From NCBI RefSeq assembly GCF_018275325.1, contig NZ_JAGVQR010000001.1, forward strand, positions 2,413,892 to 2,477,891: a stretch of 64,000 bases of DNA, written 5' to 3'. The DNA comes from Nocardioides palaemonis (GTDB taxonomy: Bacteria > Actinomycetota > Actinomycetes > Propionibacteriales > Nocardioidaceae). A model generated the notes under the pieces. It was not told the DNA's origin. It did not search any database and saw nothing but the letters and a program-made list of their open reading frames with translations. How positions within the stretch are numbered: the first letter of the stretch is position 1; the number at the start of each line of letters is the position of its first letter. Positions 1 to 8,561 of the stretch are shown one piece after another. The translations under genes were made by a program, and so were the position numbers.

Positions 1-114
1 GGCCTCGAGGGCCGACGCGACGGCGCCGAAGACGGCGTCGAGCGCCTTCTCCGCGTCGGACTTGGACAGGTCGGTCTTCTCGGCGACGGCGTCGACGAGC
101 TCACGCTTGTTCAT
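1..114 (-). CDS. hup: HU-family DNA-binding protein (N-terminal part, cut by window edge)
   Basis: The first 38 codons read MNKRELVDAV followed by a region with the AEKTDLSK pattern typical of the N-terminal helical half of HU/IHF proteins. HU is a small dimeric nucleoid protein that bends DNA non-specifically. The ATG at 114 is preceded on the minus strand by a GGAGAG-type ribosome binding site. The DNA-binding beta arm lies outside the window, so nothing can be said about an actinobacterial Lys/Ala-rich tail. It is transcribed divergently from zur. Confidence 0.85.
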   Translation of the reverse strand, partial: MNKRELVDAVAEKTDLSKSDAEKALDAVFGAVASALEA

Positions 115-237
115 GCTCTCTCCTTGTTCGAAGTCATGGGGTGACGGTTCCTCAACCTAGCGACCTCCCCTGACGCCACGCAGCACCCCCCGGCCACTCG
201 GGCCCGCGAGCGTCGCTCGGGACGTCGTCGCGACGGG

Positions 238-243
238 TAGGTT
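238..243 (+). promoter_or_regulatory. -10 box (TAGGTT) of a probable leaderless zur promoter
   Basis: TAGGTT fits the actinobacterial TANNNT -10 pattern and lies 7 nt before the zur ATG, so transcription would begin at or next to the start codon. No Shine-Dalgarno sequence is visible before that ATG, which supports a leaderless message. Inferred from spacing only. Confidence 0.4.
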
Positions 244-250
244 GGGCGCC

Positions 251-670
251 ATGTCGACGACCGACCCGACCCCCCGCGCCTTCGGCGAGAAGGGTCGCCG
301 CGACACCCGCCAGCGCCGCGCGCTGCGCGAGCACCTCGAGGCCAGCGACACCTTCACGAGCGCCCAGCGGGTCTACGACGACCTGCGCGCCGGCGGCGAC
401 AAGGTGGGCCTGGCGACCGTCTACCGCACGCTCCAGGCGATGGCCGAGGCCGGCGAGGTCGACACCCTCCGCACCGACGACGGCGAGACCCTCTTCCGCA
501 AGTGCGGGCCGCGTCACCACCACCACCTCGTCTGCCGCCGCTGCGGCCGGACGGTCGAGGTCGACGGCCCGAGCGTCGAGCGGTGGGCCACCCAGGCCGC
601 CGAGGACCACGGCTTCACCGACGTCACCCACGTGGTGGAGCTCTTCGGGCACTGCCCCGCCTGCCGCTGA
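251..670 (+). CDS. zur: Fur-family zinc-responsive repressor (Zur)
   Basis: A 139-residue Fur-family regulator. The N-terminal winged helix includes KVGLATVYRTLQ, the DNA-recognition region of the family. The C-terminal half holds the metal-sensing HHHHLVCRRC segment and a second CPAC pair, giving the two CxxC structural zinc motifs. The Zur assignment rather than Fur rests on context: the next operon is a classical Zur target set, with a Zur-type palindrome at its promoter. The ATG at 251 is chosen over an in-frame TTG at 242 because a -10 box overlaps that TTG. With zinc bound it would repress the alternative ribosomal protein operon. Confidence 0.88.
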   Translation: MSTTDPTPRAFGEKGRRDTRQRRALREHLEASDTFTSAQRVYDDLRAGGDKVGLATVYRTLQAMAEAGEVDTLRTDDGETLFRKCGPRHHHHLVCRRCGRTVEVDGPSVERWATQAAEDHGFTDVTHVVELFGHCPACR

Positions 671-808
671 CCTGCCGGCTTGCTCGAGGTCCCGGATGCC
701 GAGGCTCCGGGCGGATGGTGGAACCCCCGAGCCACCGGGTGGCGTCGCGCCTCCACGATCTCCTCCGATCGCGGTCCTGGTAGCGCTCGCGCCCGTTCCC
801 AAGCGTGC

Positions 809-814
809 TACAAT
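809..814 (+). promoter_or_regulatory. -10 box (TACAAT) of the alternative ribosomal protein operon
   Basis: TACAAT directly abuts the Zur palindrome that starts at 816. Repressor bound there would cover the transcription start region. No good -35 hexamer is visible at the usual distance. Confidence 0.5.
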
Positions 815-815
815 T

Positions 816-828
816 GAGAACGATTCTC
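816..828 (+). promoter_or_regulatory. Zur box
   Basis: GAGAA-CGA-TTCTC is an inverted repeat centred on 822, closely resembling actinobacterial Zur operators of the TGAnAAnnnnTTnTCA type. It lies between the TACAAT -10 box and the AAGGAG ribosome binding site at 834-839 of the following operon, a position suited to repression when zinc is plentiful. Confidence 0.8.
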
Positions 829-844
829 GTTCTAAGGAGCTGTA

Positions 845-1098
845 GTGAAGCAGGACACGCACCCCCGTACGGCCCCGTGGCCTTCCGCGACCGGTCGACC
901 GGCCACCTCGTGCTCACCCGATCGACGCTGGTCGGACGCGAGGCCTCCGAGCGGGTCGAGGTCGACGGCGTGACCTACCCGGTCGTCGACGTCGACGTCA
1001 CCAGCGACAGCCACCCGTTCTGGACCGGTACGGCGCGCACGCTCGACAGCGAGGGCCGCGTGGAGAAGTTCCGCCGCCGCTACGGGGCCGGTCGATGA
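845..1098 (+). CDS. rpmE2: Type B (zinc-independent) 50S ribosomal protein L31 with an apparent -1 frameshift
   Basis: From about 865 to the stop the frame encodes [10 protein letters not shown] and continues as a clear L31B with TYPVVDVDV and [10 protein letters not shown], ending in a basic RRYGAGR tail and lacking zinc-binding cysteines. The expected start, MKQDTHP, is present at GTG 845 with AAGGAG five bases upstream, but in another frame. The two halves join only if the run of five C at 862-866 had six. So either one base has been lost (a recent pseudogene or programmed slip) or the assembly has a homopolymer error. The only in-frame internal start, GTG 877, would drop the conserved N terminus. 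First gene of the Zur operon; its stop overlaps the MRF start as ATGA. Confidence 0.8.
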
Positions 1099-2168
1099 GG
1101 ACCCGTGTGCTGGTCGTGACCGGCGTCGACCCGGTCGCCATGGACTCCACCCTGATGACGCTGGCCTGGGACCTGCCGAGCGCCGTGTCCGTCCGGCACC
1201 GGATCGACCCGCACTCGCAGGTGCTGACCCGGACCGTCAGCGACATCAGCGGCATCCTCGAGCGGGTCGAGGTCCAGCTCGAGCACGCCTGTGTCAGCTG
1301 CGCGCTGCGCGAGGACATCCTCCCCACGCTCGAGCGCCTGGCCCGCGACCGGCGGTGGAGCAGCATCGTCGCCGGCCTCCCCCTCGGCACCGAGGCCCAG
1401 CAGCTGGCGCACGCGCTGGGCAACGACACCCGCCTGGCGCGCCACCTCCAGCTCAGCAGCATCGTCGCGGCCGTCGGTGCGACCAACACGGTCGGCGACC
1501 TGCTCGGCGACGCGCTGCTGCGCGAGCGCGACGCGCACTCCAACCCCCACGACGACCGTGGGGTCGGGGAGGTCGCCTGCGCCCAGGTCGAGCTCGCCGA
1601 CCACGTCGTGCTCGACGCCGACCCGGGGCCGGAGTCACTCGACCTGGTGCGTGCGATCGCCCGCCCGGGCGTCCCGGTGGTCACCGACGTCGCGACCCTC
1701 GACGTGGGCGAGATCGCCTCGGGTCGCCACCACCCCGTCCTGGCCCGGACCTGGTGCGACCCCGAGCTCGACGCCCCGGTGCCCGACCTCGGCGAGAGCC
1801 GCGCCTGGCGCCTCGACCTGCGCTCGTCCCGGCCCCTCCACCCCGACCGGCTCCTCGACCGCATCGAGGACCTCGGCAGCGGCCCGTTCCGCTCACGCGG
1901 CACCTTCTGGGTCCCGACCCGGCCCGGCGACATGCTCGAGTGGTCCGGCGCCGGCGGCCAGCTCAGCATCGGCGGCTACAGCCCGTGGGGACGACGCACC
2001 CCGATGACCCGCCTGCTCTACACCGGCCTCGGCACGCCGCCGAGCGACCTGCGCACCGCGTTCGAGGCGGTCCTCGTCACCCCGGCCGAGAGCGTGGAGC
2101 AGCAGCGCTGGGACGTCCTCGAGGACGGCCTCGAGCCCTGGCTCGGCGACATCCGCGACGTCGCCTGA
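1095..2168 (+). CDS. mrf: Ribosome hibernation factor-recruiting GTPase-like protein MRF (CobW/COG0523 relative)
   Basis: 357 residues related to the CobW/YjiA family. The family CxCC metal site appears as [10 protein letters not shown] (about residues 59-68), the form found in the mycobacterial protein that recruits hibernation factor Mpy/HPF to ribosomes under zinc starvation. The N-terminal strand is followed by [10 protein letters not shown] where a metallochaperone GTPase would carry GxxGxGKT, so the P-loop lysine is missing and nucleotide hydrolysis is doubtful. It sits inside the Zur-controlled ribosomal protein operon, overlapping L31B by ATGA and preceding L32 by 36 nt, as in mycobacteria. 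Role in hibernation is inferred from family and synteny. Confidence 0.8.
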   Translation: MRTRVLVVTGVDPVAMDSTLMTLAWDLPSAVSVRHRIDPHSQVLTRTVSDISGILERVEVQLEHACVSCALREDILPTLERLARDRRWSSIVAGLPLGTEAQQLAHALGNDTRLARHLQLSSIVAAVGATNTVGDLLGDALLRERDAHSNPHDDRGVGEVACAQVELADHVVLDADPGPESLDLVRAIARPGVPVVTDVATLDVGEIASGRHHPVLARTWCDPELDAPVPDLGESRAWRLDLRSSRPLHPDRLLDRIEDLGSGPFRSRGTFWVPTRPGDMLEWSGAGGQLSIGGYSPWGRRTPMTRLLYTGLGTPPSDLRTAFEAVLVTPAESVEQQRWDVLEDGLEPWLGDIRDVA

Positions 2169-2204
2169 GCACCCACCGACCCCCGAACCCGCAGGAGGCA
2201 CACC

Positions 2205-2387
2205 ATGGCCGTACCCAAGCGACGCACGTCGCGCAGCAACACCCGGCACCGCCGGTCGCAGTGGAAGGCGACTCCGCCCGACCTCGTGCCGATCACCGTC
2301 GACGGCGAGGTGCGTCACGTGCCGCGCCGCCTGGTGCGGGCCCTCGAGCGCGGCCTCGTCGACCCCGCGGGGAGGCCGGTCCGATGA
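2205..2387 (+). CDS. rpmF: 50S ribosomal protein L32, zinc-independent form
   Basis: 60 residues starting [18 protein letters not shown], the hallmark N terminus of bL32. The C-terminal half lacks the four cysteines of the zinc-ribbon version, so this is the C-minus paralogue that replaces the zinc form when zinc is scarce. A GGAGG ribosome binding site precedes the ATG. Its stop overlaps the L36 start. Confidence 0.9.
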   Translation: MAVPKRRTSRSNTRHRRSQWKATPPDLVPITVDGEVRHVPRRLVRALERGLVDPAGRPVR

Positions 2388-2506
2388 AGGTCCGCAACTC
2401 CATCCGCTCGGTCAAGGACCAGCCCGGCTCCCAGGTCGTGCGCCGCCGCGGGCGGACGTACGTCATCAACAAGCGCAACCCCCGGCTCAAGACCCGCCAG
2501 GGCTGA
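2384..2506 (+). CDS. rpmJ: 50S ribosomal protein L36, zinc-independent form
   Basis: 40 residues beginning [19 protein letters not shown] and ending [13 protein letters not shown], a classical bL36 without the CxxC...C...H zinc site. Starts inside the L32 stop codon (ATGA), so translation is coupled. Confidence 0.9.
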   Translation: MKVRNSIRSVKDQPGSQVVRRRGRTYVINKRNPRLKTRQG

Positions 2507-2533
2507 GCCGCCCACCAGCCCAGAGAGGACACC

Positions 2534-2770
2534 GTGTCCCGCACCTGCCAGGTCACCGGCGCCACCCCCGGCTTCGGTCACCACGTCTCCCACTCGCACC
2601 GCCGCACCAAGCGGCGCTTCGACGTCAACGTCCAGTCCAAGCGCTACTGGGTACCCAGCCTGCGCCGCCACGTCACGCTCACCCTGAGCGCCCGCGGCAT
2701 CAAGACCGTCGACCAGCGCGGCATCGAGGCCGTCGTCGCCGACATCCGCGCACGAGGAGGCAAGGTCTGA
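2534..2770 (+). CDS. rpmB: 50S ribosomal protein L28, zinc-independent form
   Basis: 78 residues; GTG start with AGAGAGG just upstream. [21 protein letters not shown] and the closing [11 protein letters not shown] segment identify bL28. Only one cysteine (C5) remains of the zinc-coordinating set. The stop overlaps the L33 start (TGATG). Confidence 0.9.
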   Translation: MSRTCQVTGATPGFGHHVSHSHRRTKRRFDVNVQSKRYWVPSLRRHVTLTLSARGIKTVDQRGIEAVVADIRARGGKV

Positions 2771-2940
2771 TGGCCGCCCGCAGCAACCACCAGCGGCCCA
2801 AGGTGAAGCTCCGCTCCACCGCCGGCACCGGCTACACCTACGTCACCACCAAGAACCGGCGCACCACCCCCGACCGTGTCGTGCTCCGCAAGTACGACCC
2901 GCGCGTGCGCCGCCACGTCGACTTCAGGGAGGAGCGCTGA
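2770..2940 (+). CDS. rpmG: 50S ribosomal protein L33, zinc-independent form
   Basis: 56 residues: [20 protein letters not shown], then YVTTKNRR and [18 protein letters not shown], the conserved bL33 pattern. No cysteines, so the C-minus form. It overlaps L28 upstream and S14 downstream by one base each, forming a tight L28-L33-S14 block as in other actinobacterial Zur operons. Confidence 0.92.
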   Translation: MAARSNHQRPKVKLRSTAGTGYTYVTTKNRRTTPDRVVLRKYDPRVRRHVDFREER

Positions 2941-3242
2941 TGGCCAAGAAGTCGAAGATCGTCGCCAACGAACGGCGCAAGCAGGTCGTCGCCCGGCACG
3001 CCGAGCGGCGGGCCGCGCTGAAGCAGCAGCTGCGCACCGCCGCCACCGTCGAGGAGCGCGACGCCGCCGTCCGGGCACTCGCACGACTCCCCCGCGACGC
3101 CAGCCCGGTCCGGGTCCGCAACCGCGACCAGGTCGACGGCCGCCCGCGTGGGCACCTCCGCAAGGCCGGGGTCTCGCGGATCACCTTCCGCCAGATGGCA
3201 CACCGCGGCGAGCTCCCAGGCATCACGAAGTCGTCCTGGTGA
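2940..3242 (+). CDS. rpsN: 30S ribosomal protein S14, zinc-independent form
   Basis: 100 residues, [14 protein letters not shown] at the start and [14 protein letters not shown]...GITKSSW at the end, typical of the long uS14 version without the zinc CxxC pairs. Last gene of the operon. It would be assembled into 30S subunits in place of the short zinc S14 when Zur derepresses the operon. Confidence 0.93.
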   Translation: MAKKSKIVANERRKQVVARHAERRAALKQQLRTAATVEERDAAVRALARLPRDASPVRVRNRDQVDGRPRGHLRKAGVSRITFRQMAHRGELPGITKSSW

Positions 3243-3244
3243 GA

Positions 3245-3269
3245 CCCCGCCTCGAATTCCCGGGCGGGG
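3245..3269 (+). terminator. Possible terminator hairpin after the ribosomal protein operon
   Basis: CCCCGCC at 3245-3251 pairs with GGCGGGG at 3263-3269 immediately after the S14 stop. No T-run follows, so this is a weak call. Confidence 0.35.
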
Positions 3270-3362
3270 GTGCCGAGCCCTAGGATGAGCGGCAGCAGAG
3301 GGTTACACGCGTCCTTGGAGGTGGGTTCGGCGCGTCGTTCCGACGCACCCTGAAGGACCCCC

Positions 3363-4622
3363 GTGACCCCTCTCGCCTCCTACCGCCGACTCCTCGAGCT
3401 GGCGGGCCCGACCTACGTGCTCGTCGCCTTCGTCGGGCGTCTCCCGCTGGCCATGAGCCAGCTCGGCACCCTCCTCCTCGTCTCGACGGCGAGCGGCAGC
3501 TACGGCCTCGGCGGCCTGAGCGCCGGCGCGCTCGCCGTCGCCAACGCGCTGGGCGCGCCGGTGGCCGGGTCGCTCGCCGACCGGGTCGGCCAGCGCCACG
3601 TCGTGCTCGTGCAGTCGCTGCTCGGCGCGACGGGCCTGGCCGCGCTGGTCCTGGTCGTCGGCCGCGACGCCGCCGACGTCGCCGTGGTCCTCACCGCCGC
3701 GGCCACCGGGCTGGTGCTGCCGCAGGTCGGCCCGCTGGCGCGGGTGCGGTGGCGGCCGCTCACCCGGTCGACCGGCGAGCACCAGAGGCGGCTGGTCGAC
3801 GCCGCGTTCTCCTACGAGGGCGCGGCCGACGAGGCGTCGTTCGCCATCGGCCCTGCCCTCGTCGGTCTCTCGGTCGCCGTCGCCTCCCCGTCCGGCGCCC
3901 TGCTGCTCGCCGCGGTCCTGCTCGCCGTCTTCGGGTCCGCGTTCGCGCTCGACCCCTCGGCCCGCCTGACCCACGCCACCGCCCACCCGCTCGGTGGCGC
4001 GGGGCGGCTCGTGGGCGCCGCCTTCGTGGTGCTCGTGGTCGCGCAGCTGACCATCGGCACGCTGTTCGGTGCGACCCAGACCGGCGCGACCGTCCTGGCC
4101 ACCGACGCCGGCCGACCCGGCGCCGCCGGCCTGGTGCACGCCACGCTCGGCGTCGGCAGCGCGATCGCCGGCCTGGCGACGGCGTACGTCCCCGAGCGGG
4201 TCTCCCACCAGCGCCGCGCGCTCGCCGCGGCGTGCGCGCTGCTCGTCCTCTCGCTCCCGCTGCTGCTCGTCGGGTCGCTGCTGACGGCCGCAGCCACGGT
4301 GCTGCTGCTCGGCTTCGCGGTCGCGCCCTACATGATCGCGGTCTTCTCGCTCGCCGAGCGGGTCGTGCCGCCGGCCCGGGTCGGCGCCGCGATGACGATG
4401 CTGGCCAGCGCGACCGGCATGGGCTATGCCCTGGGCTCGAGCCTGGCGGGACGGCTCGCCGACCAGTCCGGCGCGACCGCCGCCTTCTGCGTGACCGTCG
4501 GCGCGACCGTGCTCGCCGTCGGGCTGATGTCGACCCAGCAGCGCCGGCTCGACCGCGCCGCCCGCGCCGGCACAGCCCCACTGGCGCCGGAGGTCGCCGC
4601 GGCGTCGACGCCCCTCGGCTGA
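3363..4622 (+). CDS. MFS transporter (probable exporter)
   Basis: 419 residues with about twelve hydrophobic segments. The cytoplasmic loop ADRVGQRHVV after the second helix is the MFS motif A variant (GxLaDrxGrr), and GSSLAGRLADQSG repeats the pattern in the second half. No substrate can be read from the sequence. The GTG start follows GAAGGA. A TAGGAT -10-like box lies at 3281-3286, giving a leader of roughly 70 nt. It stands alone; the next gene is 109 nt away. Confidence 0.8.
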   Translation: MTPLASYRRLLELAGPTYVLVAFVGRLPLAMSQLGTLLLVSTASGSYGLGGLSAGALAVANALGAPVAGSLADRVGQRHVVLVQSLLGATGLAALVLVVGRDAADVAVVLTAAATGLVLPQVGPLARVRWRPLTRSTGEHQRRLVDAAFSYEGAADEASFAIGPALVGLSVAVASPSGALLLAAVLLAVFGSAFALDPSARLTHATAHPLGGAGRLVGAAFVVLVVAQLTIGTLFGATQTGATVLATDAGRPGAAGLVHATLGVGSAIAGLATAYVPERVSHQRRALAAACALLVLSLPLLLVGSLLTAAATVLLLGFAVAPYMIAVFSLAERVVPPARVGAAMTMLASATGMGYALGSSLAGRLADQSGATAAFCVTVGATVLAVGLMSTQQRRLDRAARAGTAPLAPEVAAASTPLG

Positions 4623-4647
4623 GGGCCGTTCGCCGCGAACTCCGGCG

Positions 4648-4724
4648 CCGACCTGCCCAGCCGGGTAGGTTGGCGGGGTCCGCGACGCTGAGGCACCGTG
4701 CCGCCGCCCCGCCGGGCAGGTCGG
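4648..4724. repeat. Long inverted repeat (11-bp arms, 55-nt loop)
   Basis: CCGACCTGCCC at 4648-4658 is perfectly complementary to GGGCAGGTCGG at 4714-4724. The structure fills the gap between the MFS gene and a small unknown gene, ending 7 nt before the latter's ATG. It could occlude that start in RNA. It resembles in layout, not in sequence, the other long hairpins of this window. Confidence 0.5.
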
Positions 4725-4731
4725 ATGCCGC

Positions 4732-4992
4732 ATGGATCGCGCAGGACCCCCCGCCGGCGAGGCGGGCCGTGACCACCTCGCCACGCTACTCGCCGAGGTG
4801 CACGTCGCCCGTCGTCGTCTCGATGGCGCCCGCAACGGTGCCGCCCGCGCCTCGGACGTCCAGGTCCTGCGCCAGGCACTCCTGCAGACCCTCGAGGCCT
4901 ACGCCGGCGCGCTCGCCGAGGCCGGCGCCCCGCTCCCCTACCGCCTGCGGGACGAGATCGGCCTGCTCAAGGGACTCGGCGGACGCGGCTGA
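4732..4992 (+). CDS. Hypothetical protein, 86 aa
   Basis: A short, charged, mostly helical protein with the segment LATLLAEVHVARRRLDGAR and an Ala/Leu-rich C-terminal half. No signal peptide, membrane segment or metal motif is seen. No family was recognised. Its start lies just after an inverted repeat, and its end converges with the GH16 gene 6 nt away. Codon use (G/C third positions) suits a real gene. Confidence 0.5.
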   Translation: MDRAGPPAGEAGRDHLATLLAEVHVARRRLDGARNGAARASDVQVLRQALLQTLEAYAGALAEAGAPLPYRLRDEIGLLKGLGGRG

Positions 4993-4998
4993 CCCGGG

Positions 4999-6225
4999 TC
5001 AGGGGGCACCCGGCGCGCCCGTCTCCCAGACCCGCACCCAGTCGACCTCCATGTGCTGGGGCAGGTGCCGCTCCTTGATCTTCGGCAGCTCGTAGTCGGC
5101 CGAGATCAGGCTGAGGATCGGGAACTGGTCGACGGCCGAGACACCGCGTCGCATCCGCCCGGTCTCGCGGCCGTCGATCCGGAACACCAGCAGCCGCGGA
5201 CGCCACTCGACCGAGAACACGTGGAAGTTGCGCGACCAGCCGTCGCGCGGTCCGCCGAGGAACGACGCCTGGTCGCGGACCCAGCCGCCGCTGCTCACCC
5301 GCCGGCGACCCTCGTAGCGGTGCATGAAGGTCGCCAGCCCGCCCTGCGGGTGGTGGTCGCCGAAGTACTCGACGACGTCGATCTCGCTGCCGGCCGCCCC
5401 GGGGTACATCCCGCTGGCGGGCTGGAGCCAGAACGCGCCGTGCTGCCCCCGCATCCGGTGGAAGCGCACGCGGGCAGCGGCGACGCCGTAGCGGAACGCG
5501 TAGCGGCCCTCGGTGCCGATGTGGCCGTTGAGGCGGTACGCATAGCTGCCGCGCGCCTTCTCCTGGTCCCTCCCCCGGATCCGGCACCGTCCGGTGGCGT
5601 CGGGGTCGACGAGCACGCTGAGCCGCGCCGTGCCGCCCTCCACCCGCACCGCGTCGGGGTCGCCCTTGGCGCACGAGCGCCGGCTGCCCGGGACCACCTC
5701 GGGGCTCCGGGTGCTCCAGGACGGGCCGACGGAGGTGCCGGAGAACTCGTCGCCGAACGACGGCCGCAGCCACGGCTGCGTGCTGACCGGGCGGCTGGTG
5801 ATCCCGCGCAGGCCGCGGGTCGCCATCACCCGCACCCGGTAGGTCAGTGCGTGCCCGTCTGCCGAGGTCGCGGCGGCCATCTCGACGCGGCCGCGGCCGT
5901 CCTGGCGGCGCGTCGCGAGGGTGTCCCACGTGCCGTCGCGCAGCACCTGCAACCGCACCCGCCGTCCCTGTCGGGCGGGTCGCGCGGTCACGACCAGTGG
6001 CGAACGGGCAGCGTCCGCGGCGGCGGCGTCGCGGCCGCGCTGCACGACCGGCGGCAGCACCTCGAGCCGCACCCGCTGGTGCGGCGTGACCTGCAGCGAC
6101 GAGCTCGGAGCGGCCTCCTCGCCGTCTCCTGCGGCGTACGACGTGGGCGCCTGCAGCGCGACGGGACCGAGGAGGGCAACGGCGAGCGCGGCGAGGAGGA
6201 GGCGGCGGACGGGACGGGGTGACAT
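4999..6225 (-). CDS. Secreted glycoside hydrolase family 16 protein
   Basis: 408 residues from ATG 6225 (AAGG upstream). An RR-containing signal peptide with a hydrophobic core ends near SYAAG. About residues 45-150 form a beta-rich domain of unknown type, followed by the GH16 fold. The catalytic motif EIDVVE is at about residues 281-286: nucleophile E281, D283 and acid/base E286, as in laminarinases and other beta-glucan endohydrolases. The aromatic HGAFWLQP and the closing MEVDWVRVWE also match GH16. It should act outside the cell on a beta-1,3 or mixed-linkage glucan; the exact substrate cannot be told. An in-frame GTG at 6255 is a less likely start because no RBS precedes it. Confidence 0.87.
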   Translation of the reverse strand: MSPRPVRRLLLAALAVALLGPVALQAPTSYAAGDGEEAAPSSSLQVTPHQRVRLEVLPPVVQRGRDAAAADAARSPLVVTARPARQGRRVRLQVLRDGTWDTLATRRQDGRGRVEMAAATSADGHALTYRVRVMATRGLRGITSRPVSTQPWLRPSFGDEFSGTSVGPSWSTRSPEVVPGSRRSCAKGDPDAVRVEGGTARLSVLVDPDATGRCRIRGRDQEKARGSYAYRLNGHIGTEGRYAFRYGVAAARVRFHRMRGQHGAFWLQPASGMYPGAAGSEIDVVEYFGDHHPQGGLATFMHRYEGRRRVSSGGWVRDQASFLGGPRDGWSRNFHVFSVEWRPRLLVFRIDGRETGRMRRGVSAVDQFPILSLISADYELPKIKERHLPQHMEVDWVRVWETGAPGAP

Positions 6226-6342
6226 GGGCGGACCTTCGGTGCCGGCGAGGGGCACGGTGCCCGTCGGGGAGGGAGCGGTTCGCGTGTGGGACGCGCGCCG
6301 CGCCGCATCGGTTGTCGCCGACGGGCACCGGGTCTGGTGGGG

Positions 6343-8154
6343 TCAGGCGCCGACCTGCACCGGCAGCCGCAGCTCGACGCCAGACGGCTCGGGAGCTGCC
6401 GGCGCGCACGGACCGGGCTCGCCGACCACCATCGGGACCTCGGCGACGAACTCGCTGCCGATCCCGACCTCGCTGCGCACCCGCAGGGCACCGCCCATGA
6501 GCGTGACCAGCTGGTGCGCGATCGCCAGGCCCAGGCCGCTGCCTCCGTGGCGACGGGTGCTGGTGCCGTCGACCTGCTCGAAGGCGGAGAAGACCGAGTC
6601 GAGGCGCTCGCGCTCGATGCCGATGCCGGTGTCGGAGACGACCAGCTCGACCCAGACCGTGGAGCCTCGGAGCGCGGGTCCGTTGTCGGAGCGTCGCAGG
6701 TCGAAGCGGACCCGTCCCTCGTCGGTGAACTTCAGTGCGTTGTCGAGCAGGTTGCCGGCGACCTGCATCAGCCGGGCAGGGTCGCCGACGACCGACCGCG
6801 GGACGTCCGGACCGATGTGGAGGTCGAGGGCGACCCGGGCGAACCTGGCGCGCGCCCGGTGCGCCTCGGTCAGCTCGGCGGCGAGGTCGTGCAGGTCGAA
6901 GGGGACCGACGACAGCTCGACGTGGCCTGCCTCCATGCGGCTGAAGTCGAGGATGTCCTCGACGAGCGACTGCAGCAGCCCGCCCGCCCGGCGCATCCGG
7001 TGGACGAGGTCGCGCTGCACGTCGGTGAGCGGGGTGTCCTCCATCATCTCGGCGCAGGCGAGGACCGTCGTGAGCGGCGTGCGCAGCTCGTGGCTCATCG
7101 TCGCGACGAACATCGACTTGGCGCGGGAGGCCGCGAGCGCCTCGTCCCGGGCGACCTCGAGGTCGCGCAGGACGAGCTGCTCGGCGCGCATCAGGCGGTA
7201 GGTGCGCACGAACGCCAGGGTGATCAGGACGGTCGACCCGACCGCGAGCACCATCGGGTGCTCGTGCCCACCGAGCACGTCCGAGAACACCTCGAGCGCG
7301 GGTGGGACCAGCAGTGGCAGCACTCCGACCAGGAGCGGCGCGAGCCACGCACGGGAGGACGGTTCCTCGGCTTCCGTGGTGGGCGTGGTGGACTCCCAGA
7401 GCCATGCGGCCCGGGCCATCAGGACGACCGCGACCATCCAGCTGGCGCCGGCAGCCACGTACCCGCCGTGGGTGGGGGCGTGGAGGTAGAGGATGTTGGT
7501 GGTCAGCCAAAAACCGACACCGAACGCGAAGCCGGGACCCAGCGTCCGACGCGACCGCTGCCCGATCATCGCCATCAGCACGAGGGCGAGCAGCACGGCC
7601 TGCAGCAAGGGGTAGGCCGCCCAGACCAGGCGGACGTGGGTCGGCACGCCGGCGTCCACGAAGCGCCCGATCGCGAGCATCCAGGTGACCAGGACGCTGA
7701 CCGCGACGACGGTCGTGCCGTCCAGCACCAGGCAGCGGGCGCCGCGGCGGTCCGCGCCGGCGCGGACCAGGACCACCAGCAGCGCCCCGCAGAACACCAC
7801 GTAGCTGGCGAGCCACGCCGGGTCGGCGACGGACAGGTCGGTCGTCGCGCCACCGGCGTCGAAGACCTTGCAGAGCGCGTCACCGAGCACGGCCAGCACG
7901 ACGCCGGCGGCGACCAGGCCCGCCACCAGTCGCTGACCCCGGGGAGCGCTCACCGTCGCGACGACCGCAGAGCCGGCATTGAAGACGAGGACGGAGAAGT
8001 AGACCGCGTAGTGGACCAGCGGGCGGTCGTCGACGACGTAGACCGCGATCGCGACCACGAGCATCAGGGCGGCGAACGTGTCGACGACGCGGGTGTGGCC
8101 GAGGACCATCCGGCGCACGGCGGCGGGGCTGGCCACGGACGCGAGCGTGCTCAT
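6343..8154 (-). CDS. Membrane-bound sensor histidine kinase (first of a duplicated pair)
   Basis: 603 residues. About residues 25-320 contain eight to nine hydrophobic segments with no periplasmic sensor domain, so it probably senses through the membrane. The kinase part has MSHELRTP with phosphorylatable H355, N box NLLDNALKF (about 468-476), DTGIGI (508-513), FEQVDG and GGSGLGL (537-543), all intact. Its start overlaps the stop of receiver RR1 (8151-8154, ATGA), so the two are translated together. It is a close paralogue of the kinase at 8718-10547, with the same layout and many shared motifs, pointing to a local duplication. Confidence 0.88.
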   Translation of the reverse strand: MSTLASVASPAAVRRMVLGHTRVVDTFAALMLVVAIAVYVVDDRPLVHYAVYFSVLVFNAGSAVVATVSAPRGQRLVAGLVAAGVVLAVLGDALCKVFDAGGATTDLSVADPAWLASYVVFCGALLVVLVRAGADRRGARCLVLDGTTVVAVSVLVTWMLAIGRFVDAGVPTHVRLVWAAYPLLQAVLLALVLMAMIGQRSRRTLGPGFAFGVGFWLTTNILYLHAPTHGGYVAAGASWMVAVVLMARAAWLWESTTPTTEAEEPSSRAWLAPLLVGVLPLLVPPALEVFSDVLGGHEHPMVLAVGSTVLITLAFVRTYRLMRAEQLVLRDLEVARDEALAASRAKSMFVATMSHELRTPLTTVLACAEMMEDTPLTDVQRDLVHRMRRAGGLLQSLVEDILDFSRMEAGHVELSSVPFDLHDLAAELTEAHRARARFARVALDLHIGPDVPRSVVGDPARLMQVAGNLLDNALKFTDEGRVRFDLRRSDNGPALRGSTVWVELVVSDTGIGIERERLDSVFSAFEQVDGTSTRRHGGSGLGLAIAHQLVTLMGGALRVRSEVGIGSEFVAEVPMVVGEPGPCAPAAPEPSGVELRLPVQVGA

Positions 8155-8561
8155 GCCGACCGGTCCAGGTCCGCGCCGGCCGCCGGAGCCGCGTGGCCGG
8201 TGTCGAGCAGGGCCGCCACGTGGGCGTCGAGGTCACGCAGGGCGAAGGGCTTGGTGAGGTAGCCGGTCGCGCCGGCGGCGAAGGCTCCGGCCCGCGTGTC
8301 GGCGTCGGCGTGCGCGGTCACCATGAGGATGGGGGTCTCGGCCAGGTGGACCAGCTCGCGCAGTCGCGCGCAGAGCTCGCCCCCGTTCATCGCCGGCATG
8401 CTCCAGTCGAGCAGGGCGAGGTCGACGTGGGCGGTCGTGGCGTGCGCCAGGGCGGCGCCCGGGTCGCCGACGCTGGTCACCTGGTGGCCCATCCGGCGGA
8501 CCCGCATGGCGATCAGCTCACGGATGTCGTCGTCGTCGTCGACGACCATCACGTCGGCCAT
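8151..8561 (-). CDS. Stand-alone receiver-domain response regulator (RR1)
   Basis: 136 residues, a single receiver domain without output domain. The acidic pocket VVDDDDD (7-13), phosphoacceptor D52 in LLDWSMP, T82 and K104 in YLTKPF are all present. It should accept phosphate from the overlapping kinase and pass the signal by protein contact or phosphorelay, since it has no DNA-binding part. About 15 extra residues follow the domain. Confidence 0.88.
   Translation of the reverse strand: MADVMVVDDDDDIRELIAMRVRRMGHQVTSVGDPGAALAHATTAHVDLALLDWSMPAMNGGELCARLRELVHLAETPILMVTAHADADTRAGAFAAGATGYLTKPFALRDLDAHVAALLDTGHAAPAAGADLDRSA

Noticed and set aside
805..844. GTG 805 as start of the L31B gene, which would remove the frameshift
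   Set aside because: It would start upstream of the -10 and Zur boxes and add residues unlike any L31. The MKQDTHP start with a good RBS lies at 845.
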